NCBI GenBank assembly: GCA_964469265.1
Contig: CAYXYF010000031.1
Coordinates: forward strand, 1 to 20,689
Length of the DNA: 20,689 nucleotides
Direction of reading: 5' to 3'
From: JAEYZS01 sp964469265
GTDB lineage: Bacteria; Bdellovibrionota; Bdellovibrionia; Bdellovibrionales; JAEYZS01
This document shows, piece after piece, positions 1 to 7,583 of this stretch. Each line of letters begins with the position of its first letter. Position 1 is the stretch's first letter. Made by a program: the position numbers and the translations under genes. The notes under the pieces were generated by a model. It was not told where the DNA came from, did not search any database, and saw nothing but the letters and a program-made list of their open reading frames with translations.

Positions 1-90
1 ATAAGCCGTTATAGAGGAATCACTTCCCTCGAAGCTAACGATTTGGATCATTGCCAACATTAAGATGTAAATAAATATTGTCTTATGCAT
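1..90 (-). CDS. Partial exported protein, N-terminus only
   Basis: A reading frame starts at ATG 90-88 and runs off the left edge, so only 30 residues are visible. It begins MHKTIFIYILMLAMIQIVSF, a short hydrophobic stretch that looks like a signal peptide. A good ribosome binding site, GGCGGAG, lies about 7 bases before the ATG. The start is only 14 bases beyond the stop codon of the beta-barrel gene at 105-908 and on the same strand, so it is probably the third gene of one envelope operon. The mature part is not visible and no function can be assigned. Confidence 0.6.
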   Translation of the reverse strand, partial: MHKTIFIYILMLAMIQIVSFEGSDSSITAY

Positions 91-104
91 CTTTTAACTC
101 CGCC

Positions 105-908
105 TTATCTGTAAGTTGCGTCTGGGAAGAAAAAGCTCATTCCCACCGCTAAATGTATATCTGTAAATGTTTGCGTGTTTTTCCCAGTACCGCTTGCCGA
201 TGTGACGTCCGTAGAATAGAAGTAACCTGATAAGTCCCAGCGGAACGCCATCCACTTGTTAATTGCAAATATTTGTCCCGTCCCTGCATGAAGCGCAAAG
301 GGTGTTGTATCTTGGTTTGTGCTCATGATCCCGCCACCGATGGAGAAATACATATCAAACGGCACAATCCCTTCTTTAAATGCACCCATTTTCCCGTAGA
401 TCGGGCTCCAACGGATATCAGCACCGTAATAAGACTCAGGCAGTAACAAACTTCTTGTTGCGACCTCGGCCTCATTTTCAAGATCCTTTGTCACTTTGTA
501 TTCCATGTCCATAAACATCGCTAAGGTAAACTCAACTGCCCATTTTTCAGTAAACGCATAGGCTAAGCGGCCCTGCGCAAAGGTTGTCATAAAAAACGCA
601 TTGTTTGTGATCAAACCGAAGTTTGGATTAAACTCAAAACGATTTGATTTAGGTAAAAATCTTTTCTGAATCACCGCCACATCACTAAATGGCGTTAATC
701 GATCTAAATCCGAAAGGCTTTCTATTTTCTCAGCTGCAGATGGTGTGGCCTGATTTAGGTTTTGAGTTGGAGATGAACGCCTCTGAGTTCTGTTGTCCAT
801 TAAGGCATCGGCCTCATTCCTGTATAAGGATTCTTCCTCACTTTGCGCAAAGACTTGCGGTGCTTGAATCAGGCTTATTAGGAAAATACTGAATAAATAC
901 TTTTTCAT
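105..908 (-). CDS. Outer-membrane beta-barrel domain protein
   Basis: This 267-residue protein has a clear signal peptide (MKKYLFSIFLISLIQAPQVFAQ, cleavage after AQ). A polar, low-complexity segment follows to about residue 75. The rest has alternating aromatic/small-residue strands, as in small outer-membrane beta-barrels. The segment VIQKRFLPKSNRFEFNPNFG just before the barrel matches my memory of a beta-barrel family common in myxobacteria and Bdellovibrio (annotated as 'outer membrane beta-barrel domain-containing protein'). The start ATG is preceded by AAGGATA at a normal distance. It lies 12 bases downstream of a second protein of the same family, so the two probably form a pair in one operon. 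In Myxococcus, barrels of this kind include parts of the Glt gliding machinery; that link is only a suggestion here. Confidence 0.8.
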   Translation of the reverse strand: MKKYLFSIFLISLIQAPQVFAQSEEESLYRNEADALMDNRTQRRSSPTQNLNQATPSAAEKIESLSDLDRLTPFSDVAVIQKRFLPKSNRFEFNPNFGLITNNAFFMTTFAQGRLAYAFTEKWAVEFTLAMFMDMEYKVTKDLENEAEVATRSLLLPESYYGADIRWSPIYGKMGAFKEGIVPFDMYFSIGGGIMSTNQDTTPFALHAGTGQIFAINKWMAFRWDLSGYFYSTDVTSASGTGKNTQTFTDIHLAVGMSFFFPDATYR

Positions 909-920
909 GTTGCTATATCC

Positions 921-1619
921 TTAAAACAAGAACCCAGCACCAACGGTGAGGATTGAGTTAAATTGCTGCCGACTTCCAAGATCTTTAGTGACATTGTTTG
1001 GTGGTGGTGGGGTAAATGTGCCCAGCGGATCTCTTGCGTTAAATGCAAACCATCTGTAATCCAAACGTAAGCTAAAACGATTTGTAAGATAAAATTTTGA
1101 TCCCAGCCCTGCACTCATAGCAAAGTTATTTTTACCATCGACATTGTAAGTCCCCACACCCAAGGTGCCATAGAAGGACATATTTGTTACTAGCTGATTG
1201 GTGAGACTTAACTTTCCATAATAAGGCGTGATTTGATAAGCCAATACAAATGCGGACTCAGGGATTGCAGGGTCGGTGATCTTAGCATTCGTATCGTGAT
1301 CGATTTGAGCAGGGTATTCATTTATTTTTGCTGAAAGTTTATTGGCATAAAATTGCATCGCGTGAATTTCTGTTAGGTGATACGTAACGATCCCACCAAT
1401 AGTCGTTGGCTCAACGAATACGTCGTTAAGGGTCCAACCGAACATCCCTGTGACTTCGAATCTTCCTTCAGTTACTACATTTCTATTTTTGACAGGATCT
1501 GGGTTATCAAACTTTGGCAAAACGGATTCTGTCGCCAATTCCTCTTCTGGAAACTGAATGCGGACTTTGGCAAATCCTTCAATGGAAAATAATAATACCA
1601 ATAATATGATGAATCTCAT
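921..1619 (-). CDS. Outer-membrane beta-barrel domain protein (paralogue of the next gene)
   Basis: I place the start at ATG 1619-1617, which has GGAG about 9 bases upstream and begins a good signal peptide (MRFIILLVLLFSIEGFAK). The frame stays open to a further upstream codon at 1706, but that would put 29 hydrophilic residues before the signal peptide. The resulting 232-residue protein has the family signature KNRNVVTEGRFEVTGMFGWT near residue 45, then alternating beta-strands, and ends in Phe (GAGFLF), typical of barrels handled by the BAM complex. It is related in layout to the protein at 105-908 and lies 12 bases upstream of it. No catalytic residues are seen. The likely role is a pore or structural part of an envelope complex; the substrate is unknown. 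Confidence 0.8.
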   Translation of the reverse strand: MRFIILLVLLFSIEGFAKVRIQFPEEELATESVLPKFDNPDPVKNRNVVTEGRFEVTGMFGWTLNDVFVEPTTIGGIVTYHLTEIHAMQFYANKLSAKINEYPAQIDHDTNAKITDPAIPESAFVLAYQITPYYGKLSLTNQLVTNMSFYGTLGVGTYNVDGKNNFAMSAGLGSKFYLTNRFSLRLDYRWFAFNARDPLGTFTPPPPNNVTKDLGSRQQFNSILTVGAGFLF

Positions 1620-1649
1620 GATGTTTACTCCACGATTAATGCGAATGCC

Positions 1650-1663
1650 TAGAGTTAACTCTA
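1650..1663. promoter_or_regulatory. 14-bp perfect palindrome, possible operator
   Basis: TAGAGTTAACTCTA reads the same on both strands and lies 31 bases upstream of the start of the beta-barrel gene at 1619. A second, 10-bp palindrome, GACCTAGGTC, lies at 1717-1726 in the same divergent intergenic region. The positions suit a regulator binding near the promoter of the beta-barrel operon, but no convincing -35/-10 pair was found and no regulator is known. Confidence 0.3.
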
Positions 1664-1847
1664 CAGAACTATTTAAGAAGTGATTAGAAGTTTTAGTATT
1701 TTCCATAAAGTCTTTTGACCTAGGTCGAGAGAGTATAGGACTAAGATCGAAGGGGTCATTCCTTAGTCGAGTTTAATGTTGACGGCTTAAATTCGTATTA
1801 TTTTGATCCGATAAGTTCTTTGTCTACAGCTTACATGGAGGTAAGTG

Positions 1848-2303
1848 TTGAAAATATTAATTCTTGTTTCAGTGACACTTGTTCTGGGCGCATGTACAAG
1901 CATGCAACTTGAAAGACACCCGTTAAGCGGTTATACCAACTATGAAGATTCTGTATACCGTGAAGTTTCTTTAAGGGACTTACAAGCTCGCGCGCCCGCC
2001 TCTCTCCCGCCACAGTCTGCACCGACTACTGCTCACCCGTCACAAATTGGCGAAGAGTCCAGCAGGTTTGCGCCCTCAGTTTCAAAATTGGTTGAACAAA
2101 ATGACATTGCACTGGGAATGAAAAAAGAAGCTGTTCGAGAAAGTTGGGGCGAACCAGATTATGTTGAAGTCTCTGGCAATCCAAAATTTGAGAATGAACG
2201 CTGGAGATTCTCTGTTCCTATTAAAACATCTGCTGGATACCACTTTGAAGAACGGTTTGTTTACTTTGAACGTGGCCATGTGATCGGCTGGAACACCCGT
2301 TAA
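1848..2303 (+). CDS. Small lipoprotein, SmpA/OmlA (BamE)-like fold
   Basis: The start is decided by the ribosome binding site. GGAGG at 1837-1841 is 6 bases from TTG 1848 but only 3 from GTG 1845, so TTG is preferred (151 residues). The N-terminus is a lipoprotein signal with lipobox LGAC, giving a lipidated Cys at residue 16. A Pro/Ser/Ala-rich flexible segment follows. From about residue 84 comes a compact domain: DIALGMKKEAVRESWGEPDY, then several strands ending RFVYFERGHVIGW. The pattern 'xGMxxxxVxxxWGxPxx' resembles SmpA/OmlA/BamE-type lipoproteins, which bind outer-membrane or periplasmic partners. It is divergent from the beta-barrel operon, so a role in the same envelope assembly is plausible but unproven. 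Confidence 0.7.
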   Translation: MKILILVSVTLVLGACTSMQLERHPLSGYTNYEDSVYREVSLRDLQARAPASLPPQSAPTTAHPSQIGEESSRFAPSVSKLVEQNDIALGMKKEAVRESWGEPDYVEVSGNPKFENERWRFSVPIKTSAGYHFEERFVYFERGHVIGWNTR

Positions 2304-2376
2304 ACCCATTGCGTTCTCTTAGAAATCCCCATAGAATTTTATGAAAGCGTAAACGCTCCTATGAGGAAATCTAAGC

Positions 2377-3057
2377 ATGAGCGATAAAAATAAAGATCAA
2401 CCCACCCCACCAGAGCAAGACGCCGAAAAAGCGCCTTCTGCAATAGCCGTTAAGCTCTTGAGCGGGCTCAAGGCCTCTGCAGGAGTTGCAAAAAAAATCG
2501 CTCAAAACAAAACTATCCTCGATACAAAGGCAAAAATCCTAGCCTTTGGTATAACGGGCTGGATGAAGGTCTTAGGCGGTATCGCAATCGCCGCACTGAC
2601 CGTCGTTATTTACAAAACAGCACCCCACTGGAACTCATTATGGCAACTGCCTTATTTATCTTCATTTGAAGGAGTTGCTGATAAGAAATTCAATATCAGC
2701 AGCGACAACGAAATCATCCGTTACGATAATGACCTTTTATCTCCACAACATGTTGTACTGATCAATAAGATTGTCGTTAATATTCGATCAACGGAACGCT
2801 CAACAGATAACCCCATGGTGGCCTTCGACCTTTATGTCAGAACAGACACAGAACAAGCGGCTGTTGAAATTAAAGAGCGCGAAAAACAACTTCAAGATCA
2901 CCTTCAACGGTTTTGCGAAAGCCTTCACTATGATCAGATTCAAACCGAAGAAGGAAAAACTCTTTGGAAAAATCGCATGCGACGCGAACTCAATCTCGTG
3001 CTTAACACTGGGCGCGTGAAAGAAGTGTTTTTTAAAACACTTCTAATCAAGCGATAA
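2377..3057 (+). CDS. FliL-like single-pass membrane protein
   Basis: This 226-residue protein has a cytoplasmic, charged N-terminus with Pro and Glu. One transmembrane helix spans about residues 63-80 (MKVLGGIAIAALTVVIYK), followed by a periplasmic domain. The C-terminal segment RMRRELNLVLNTGRVKEVFF matches the end of FliL proteins, where 'LREEIxxxINxxLxxGxVxxVyFTxF' is the usual pattern. FliL sits at the flagellar stator/MotAB ring and modulates torque. No flagellar genes are nearby, so this may be a solitary paralogue serving another machine, and I give no gene symbol. AGGAA precedes the ATG at a normal distance. The last codons contain a 24-base perfect inverted repeat (see separate entry). 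The gene converges on the sigma-54 activator, with only 3 bases between the stop codons. Confidence 0.65.
   Translation: MSDKNKDQPTPPEQDAEKAPSAIAVKLLSGLKASAGVAKKIAQNKTILDTKAKILAFGITGWMKVLGGIAIAALTVVIYKTAPHWNSLWQLPYLSSFEGVADKKFNISSDNEIIRYDNDLLSPQHVVLINKIVVNIRSTERSTDNPMVAFDLYVRTDTEQAAVEIKEREKQLQDHLQRFCESLHYDQIQTEEGKTLWKNRMRRELNLVLNTGRVKEVFFKTLLIKR
3021..3044. repeat. Perfect 24-base inverted repeat inside a gene end
   Basis: Arms AGAAGTGTTTT and AAAACACTTCT are exact reverse complements separated by TT. The structure is in-frame within the codons for residues about 215-222 of the FliL-like protein and ends 11 bases before its stop codon. Two convergent genes meet here with no other terminator-like hairpin between them, so a transcription-braking or mRNA 3'-end role is possible. 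The AT-rich arms could also pair as U-run and stem on either strand. Confidence 0.5.
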
Positions 3058-3060
3058 CGA

Positions 3061-4332
3061 CTAGGTCAGCGGACCGACAACAATTTTTTTATTTTCAAAA
3101 TGTTCCCGAAGATATTTATCAACGTCCACCTTATAGGCTTTGATCTTGTCACTTAGAGTACTCTTGGGCATGCCTAAATCCATGGCCGTCTGTCTTTGGT
3201 TTCCGCCATTTATCAGAAGCTGCTTTACGATGACCTGCCTTTCAATTTCTCTAATAAGGTTAGATCGTTTGCTCCCTCGCCTTGTCGGAATATCAACAGT
3301 TCCGCATAGCTCAGATTTATAAGTTTTAATCTCCAATACTTCTGAAATATCATCTCGCTTGACATAATCGTCTCCATGAATGGCTTTTAATCTTAGCACG
3401 AGATTTTTTAATTCTCGGATATTACCTGGCCAGCTATGGTTTTTTAATTCATGGATCGCATTTGGGTGAACTCTTAAACGTTGCTCCTTACATAGGGACA
3501 AAAGAATCTCCTCAAAGTCTTCCATGCGCTCTTGAAGCGGAGGAATATTAATTTGAACAATGTTGAGACGATAAAACAAATCCAGCCGAAACTGTCCAGC
3601 CTCAACTTTTGCTTTTAAATCTTGATGGGTGCAGGCAATGATCCGAACATTGGTCACTATGGTTTCATCAGAGCCAACAGGTTTAATCTCTTTATTATCA
3701 AGAGCTCTTAAAAGCTTAGGCTGAAGAGTTATCGGAAGATCTCCGATCTCATCGAGTACAAGCGTCCCGTATTTTGCAGTTTCAAAAGCGCCTTTACGGT
3801 CTTGAGTAGCTCCCGTAAAACTTCCCTTCACATGTCCAAATAGCTCGCTTTCTGCAAGAGACTCTGTCAGCGCGCTGCAATTGACGGTCACTAAAGGGCC
3901 CGTCATCCGTTGGGACTTAAAGTGAATACATCTTGATAAAACTTCCTTGCCTACTCCAGATGGACCCAAAAGAAGAACAGGTAGGTCTGTTTTTGCAAAA
4001 GTTGGAATCTTTGCAAGCTGTGCCTGCCAATGGGGCGAACGGCTTTTTAGGACTTCATCCTTACTTTCCACATCAAAACCAAAATGACCAAGGCTTATCT
4101 TGTCTCCGATTTTAAGAACAGCTTCTTTTACCTTCGTACCGTTGACAAAGGTTCCAGAAGACGAATTTAAATCAAAAATACGATATTGATCGCCTTTTCT
4201 CTCGATTCTTGCATGAACATTGGCAATATCATCACCGTCTAACACTAAATCGTTATCTAGCGCCTTACCAATGGTAAGGAAATTGTTTAAGGGAACGGTC
4301 TTTCTATAAGTGTCGCTATAGCGTAAAACCAC
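3061..4332 (-). CDS. FHA-domain sigma-54-dependent transcriptional activator
   Basis: The start is placed at GTG 4332, which has AGGAGG 6 bases upstream; longer frames to TTG 4386 lack such a site. The 423-residue protein has three parts. An FHA domain (about residues 17-80, with NNFLTIGKALDNDLVL and SSSGTFVNG) reads a phospho-threonine signal. The AAA+ domain has Walker A GPSGVGKE (123-130), a GSFTGA sigma-54 contact loop (170-175), Walker B LVLDEIGD (191-198), arginine-finger region FRLDLFYRL, and WPGNIREL (301-308). A Fis-type helix-turn-helix follows (about 378-397, NQRQTAMDLGMPKSTLSDKI). The usual loop is GAFTGA, so Ala to Ser is a mild variant. The regulator presumably activates sigma-54 promoters after an FHA-dependent signal, probably from a Ser/Thr kinase; the targets are not visible here. 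Confidence 0.9.
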   Translation of the reverse strand: MVLRYSDTYRKTVPLNNFLTIGKALDNDLVLDGDDIANVHARIERKGDQYRIFDLNSSSGTFVNGTKVKEAVLKIGDKISLGHFGFDVESKDEVLKSRSPHWQAQLAKIPTFAKTDLPVLLLGPSGVGKEVLSRCIHFKSQRMTGPLVTVNCSALTESLAESELFGHVKGSFTGATQDRKGAFETAKYGTLVLDEIGDLPITLQPKLLRALDNKEIKPVGSDETIVTNVRIIACTHQDLKAKVEAGQFRLDLFYRLNIVQINIPPLQERMEDFEEILLSLCKEQRLRVHPNAIHELKNHSWPGNIRELKNLVLRLKAIHGDDYVKRDDISEVLEIKTYKSELCGTVDIPTRRGSKRSNLIREIERQVIVKQLLINGGNQRQTAMDLGMPKSTLSDKIKAYKVDVDKYLREHFENKKIVVGPLT

Positions 4333-4462
4333 TTGAGGCCTCCTCTTCACCACCCGCCACTTCTTATTACAAAAGATATGCCGCAAAAATCCTTCAATTT
4401 ATGTGCTCTACTACGAAAATTATGCGTTTTATGATCTAAGAATTTGAACTTTTCCAGTTTTT

Positions 4463-4490
4463 TAGACATACTCATTTAGGCCTGTATAAT
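4463..4490 (+). promoter_or_regulatory. Sigma-70-type promoter for the engB-kdsB-pyrG-kdsD operon
   Basis: TAGACA at 4463-4468 (5 of 6 to the -35 consensus) is followed after 16 bases by a perfect -10 TATAAT at 4485-4490. Transcription would start near 4496-4497, about 30 bases before the engB start. This is the clearest promoter in the core part, and no other obvious promoter is seen between the four downstream genes. Confidence 0.6.
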
Positions 4491-4528
4491 ATCTTGAAGC
4501 ATAGGCCGAAACGATTGTGACGGTTAAT

Positions 4529-5104
4529 ATGAAGCAAATCTCAAAATTTATCACAAGCGCACAGGAAAGTTCTCAATACCCCGAACCCACCTTAAAAGAA
4601 GTCGCCGTTGTGGGTCGCTCTAATGCAGGAAAGTCTTCACTCCTGAATTCACTACTGAAGCGAAATATCGTCAAAGTAAGCTCTCAGCCCGGCAAAACTC
4701 AACTTATCAATTTCTTTTCCAAAGAAGATAAGTACATTTTTGTAGACCTTCCAGGCTATGGATTTGCAGGAGTTTCTGAATCTGAAAGAAGAAGCTGGCG
4801 CGGAATGATTGAGGAGTACCTCTCTACCCGAGAGCCCCTTGTGGGAGTTATCCTTGTCATTGACGGCAGAAGGAAGTGGTCTGATGAAGAACATGATTTA
4901 CGCATGTGGCTTCACAGTGAGGGAATTAACCTCGTTATTGCTATGACCAAAGTAGATAAGTTAAAGAAAAACGAAATCGAAAAAAAGAAGCGCGAACTTA
5001 TTGCTAGCTCCGAAACTGAATTTACCTTTGCAACCTCAAGTGAAAAAAATATCGGCGTAAGTGATCTTGAAAACTTTATCTATAATAATTGGATTAAGGA
5101 TTAA
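4529..5104 (+). CDS. engB: Ribosome biogenesis GTP-binding protein YihA/YsxC/EngB
   Basis: This is a TRAFAC-class GTPase needed for late assembly of the 50S ribosomal subunit. Counting from the upstream in-frame GTG at 4517, the G1 P-loop GRSNAGKSS is at residues 33-41. The G2 threonine follows in SSQPGKTQ, G3 DLPGYG is at 77-82, G4 TKVDK is at 144-148 and G5 is TSS near 174. All are intact, and the length of about 190 residues is normal for the family. The start is uncertain: ATG 4529 gives MKQISKF and GTG 4517 adds four residues; neither has a strong ribosome binding site. I prefer the ATG. It is the first gene of the operon, and kdsB starts two bases after its stop codon. Confidence 0.93.
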   Translation: MKQISKFITSAQESSQYPEPTLKEVAVVGRSNAGKSSLLNSLLKRNIVKVSSQPGKTQLINFFSKEDKYIFVDLPGYGFAGVSESERRSWRGMIEEYLSTREPLVGVILVIDGRRKWSDEEHDLRMWLHSEGINLVIAMTKVDKLKKNEIEKKKRELIASSETEFTFATSSEKNIGVSDLENFIYNNWIKD

Positions 5105-5106
5105 TA

Positions 5107-5838
5107 ATGAAAGTTTTAGGTGTCATCCCTGCAAGATATGGATCGCAAAGGTTTCCTGGTAAACCACTGGCGAAAATCGCAGGTAAGCCTTTACTCCAGT
5201 GGGTGATCGAAGCTTCTAGGACTTCTCTAAAAATTGATGAAGTCATTGTTGCAACCGATGATGAGCGCATCGCCATCTTGGCTAAGTCTTGTGGAGTTGC
5301 GGCTGTTATGACAGATTCGAGCTTGCCAAGCGGTACTGATCGGGTATGGGCTGCCATCAAAAATAAAGAATTTGATCTCGCAATCAATATCCAAGGAGAC
5401 GAACCCCTTTTAAAAGGCGAAATCTTGGATTGTCTTGTCGAGTCCATGGTTGATAACCCTGAGTGTGAAATGGCAACCCTTGGACACAGATTTGTAAATA
5501 AAGACGACATATCCAACCCGAACACCGTAAAAATTGTCCTAAACAAAAATAACGAGGCTATATACTTTAGCCGCTTCCCGATCCCTTACTCTAGGAGCAA
5601 AGACCTTTCTGAAACTGCAAATTTGCAGCACGTTGGCTTGTATGGTTACACAAAAAGTTTTATAGAATTATTTTGCAACACCCCCGCTCAGGAGCTAGAA
5701 CTTGCAGAAGGGTTAGAACAGCTCAGAGCGCTTTATTTAGGTGCTAAAATACGCGTAACAGAGGTTTCATACAAAACCCGTGGCGTAGACTCACCAGAGG
5801 ATATTGAACTCGTAGAAAAAGAACTTTTAACTCGATAA
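5107..5838 (+). CDS. kdsB: 3-deoxy-manno-octulosonate cytidylyltransferase
   Basis: KdsB joins CTP and Kdo to form CMP-Kdo, the activated sugar for the inner core of lipopolysaccharide, in the cytoplasm. The nucleotide-binding N-terminus VIPARYGSQRFPGKPL and the motifs ATDDERI, PSGTDRVWAA and INIQGDEPLL are all present. The length of 243 residues is normal. AAGGA lies 6 bases before the ATG, overlapping the end of engB, so translation of the two genes is probably linked. The gene is followed after 13 bases by pyrG, which makes its CTP substrate. Lipopolysaccharide with Kdo is therefore expected in this organism. Confidence 0.95.
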   Translation: MKVLGVIPARYGSQRFPGKPLAKIAGKPLLQWVIEASRTSLKIDEVIVATDDERIAILAKSCGVAAVMTDSSLPSGTDRVWAAIKNKEFDLAINIQGDEPLLKGEILDCLVESMVDNPECEMATLGHRFVNKDDISNPNTVKIVLNKNNEAIYFSRFPIPYSRSKDLSETANLQHVGLYGYTKSFIELFCNTPAQELELAEGLEQLRALYLGAKIRVTEVSYKTRGVDSPEDIELVEKELLTR

Positions 5839-5851
5839 AGGAACTTAAAAA

Positions 5852-7582
5852 ATGGCAAAAACAAAACGGCCAAGAAGAAAGAAAGAACTCCAACAGAAAT
5901 TTGTATTTATCACAGGGGGAGTTGTTTCAAGTGTTGGGAAAGGTTTAGCAACTGCAAGCCTTGCAACGCTTCTTGAGTCTCGCGGCCTTAAAGTTTCTAT
6001 GATGAAGTTTGACCCTTACATTAACGTAGATCCTGGAACTATGTCTCCGTTTCAACACGGTGAAGTTTATGTGACAGAAGATGGCGCAGAGACCGACTTA
6101 GACTTGGGCCACTACGAAAGATTTTCTTCAGTTGAAGTTTCGCGAGCAAATAGTGTTTCAACTGGCCAAATCTATGAGACCGTCATTGCAAAAGAGCGTA
6201 GAGGAGATTACCTCGGCGGGACCGTGCAAGTTATTCCACATATCACTGATGAAATTAAATCTCGGATTTATGAGGCAGGCCAAGGCGCTGAAGTTGTCTT
6301 AGTTGAAATTGGCGGAACAATTGGGGATATCGAAAGCCTGCCCTTCATAGAAGCTATTCGTCAGATGAGGGTGGATGTTGGCATTGAGAACACACTTTAT
6401 GTTCATGTGACATGGCTTCCGTATATCGCCGCTGCTGGAGAATTAAAAAGTAAACCGACTCAACACTCTGTGAAAGAGCTGCGTGAAGTCGGGATTCAAG
6501 CGGACTTTTTAATTTGTAGATCTGATCGGCCGATTGCACGAGACGTGAAAGATAAAATTGGCCTCTTCTGCTCTGTTCGACCAGAGAATGTCATTGGAGC
6601 GCAAGATTCAAAAAGTATTTATGATGTTCCTTTGTTATTGAGCAAAGAGGGGTTTGATGCAAAGGTTGTAAAGCGGCTAAACCTTGATGCGGGCCCATCG
6701 AATATGCGTGCCTGGAAGAAGATGGTCGACACCCTTCATACACCAGAGCTTACAACGACTGTTGGGATTGTCGGAAAATACGTTGAACTCACTGAAAGTT
6801 ATAAATCGCTTATTGAGGCCCTTGTTCATGGTGGAATCGCCAATAAAGCGAAAGTGAACTTTGAATATATCAACTCCGAAGAAATCACCGATAGAAATGT
6901 CGCAACAATACTCGGAAAAGTGGATGCCGTATTAGTTCCAGGTGGTTTTGGTGAAAGAGGTGTTGAGGGTAAAATCGAGGCGATCCATTATGCTCGCGAA
7001 AATGATGTTCCATTCTTTGGAATTTGTTTGGGCATGCAGCTAGCGTCTATTGAATTTGCAAGAAATGTCTGCGGTGTTAAAGATGCTACAAGTAAAGAAT
7101 TCTTAGAAAATGATCCTAAACATGGAACTCGTTCAAAGAGCTGTGTTATCGACATTATGTCTGATCAAAAAGATAAAACGGAAATGGGCGGAACCATGAG
7201 ACTTGGCGCCTACCCTTGCCATCTTACCAAGGGAACGCTTGTTCGCCAAATTTATAGATCAGATATGGTCTTTGAGCGCCACCGTCACCGCTTTGAATTC
7301 AATAACCAGTTCCGCCCGCTGTTTGAAAAATACGGAATGACATTTTCTGGAATTTACAAAGAGAAGAACCTTGTGGAAGTCATTGAGCTAAAAGACCATC
7401 CTTGGTTCTTGGCCGTTCAATATCATCCAGAATTTAAATCTAAACCTTTAAGCCCTCATCCGCTTTTTGAGAGCTTTATCGGAGCGGCCATTGCACGAGC
7501 AAATAAAACTGCTCCAAAATCGGTGGTAAAAAATAAGACCGCTTCAAAACGTAAAACATTTAATGAAAGCAGACACGCATAA
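5852..7582 (+). CDS. pyrG: CTP synthase (glutamine hydrolysing)
   Basis: PyrG converts UTP to CTP using ATP and glutamine ammonia. The N-terminal synthase domain begins KFVFITGGVVSSVGKGLATA and contains GGTIGDIESLPFIEAIRQ. The C-terminal class I glutamine amidotransferase domain has PGGFGERGVEG, the nucleophile Cys in FFGICLGMQL and the His/Glu pair in QYHPEFKSKP. The protein has 576 residues. It carries a short basic N-terminal extension (KTKRPRRKKELQQ) and a basic C-terminal tail of about 25 residues rich in Lys, Thr and Ala, both beyond the usual family ends. AAGGAA precedes the ATG. Its place between kdsB and kdsD ties CTP supply to CMP-Kdo production. Confidence 0.96.
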   Translation: MAKTKRPRRKKELQQKFVFITGGVVSSVGKGLATASLATLLESRGLKVSMMKFDPYINVDPGTMSPFQHGEVYVTEDGAETDLDLGHYERFSSVEVSRANSVSTGQIYETVIAKERRGDYLGGTVQVIPHITDEIKSRIYEAGQGAEVVLVEIGGTIGDIESLPFIEAIRQMRVDVGIENTLYVHVTWLPYIAAAGELKSKPTQHSVKELREVGIQADFLICRSDRPIARDVKDKIGLFCSVRPENVIGAQDSKSIYDVPLLLSKEGFDAKVVKRLNLDAGPSNMRAWKKMVDTLHTPELTTTVGIVGKYVELTESYKSLIEALVHGGIANKAKVNFEYINSEEITDRNVATILGKVDAVLVPGGFGERGVEGKIEAIHYARENDVPFFGICLGMQLASIEFARNVCGVKDATSKEFLENDPKHGTRSKSCVIDIMSDQKDKTEMGGTMRLGAYPCHLTKGTLVRQIYRSDMVFERHRHRFEFNNQFRPLFEKYGMTFSGIYKEKNLVEVIELKDHPWFLAVQYHPEFKSKPLSPHPLFESFIGAAIARANKTAPKSVVKNKTASKRKTFNESRHA

Positions 7583-7583
7583 T

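Noticed and set aside
4333..4386. Longer start (TTG 4386) for the sigma-54 activator
   Set aside because: AGGAGG directly serves GTG 4332, and the extra 18 residues are not part of an FHA domain.
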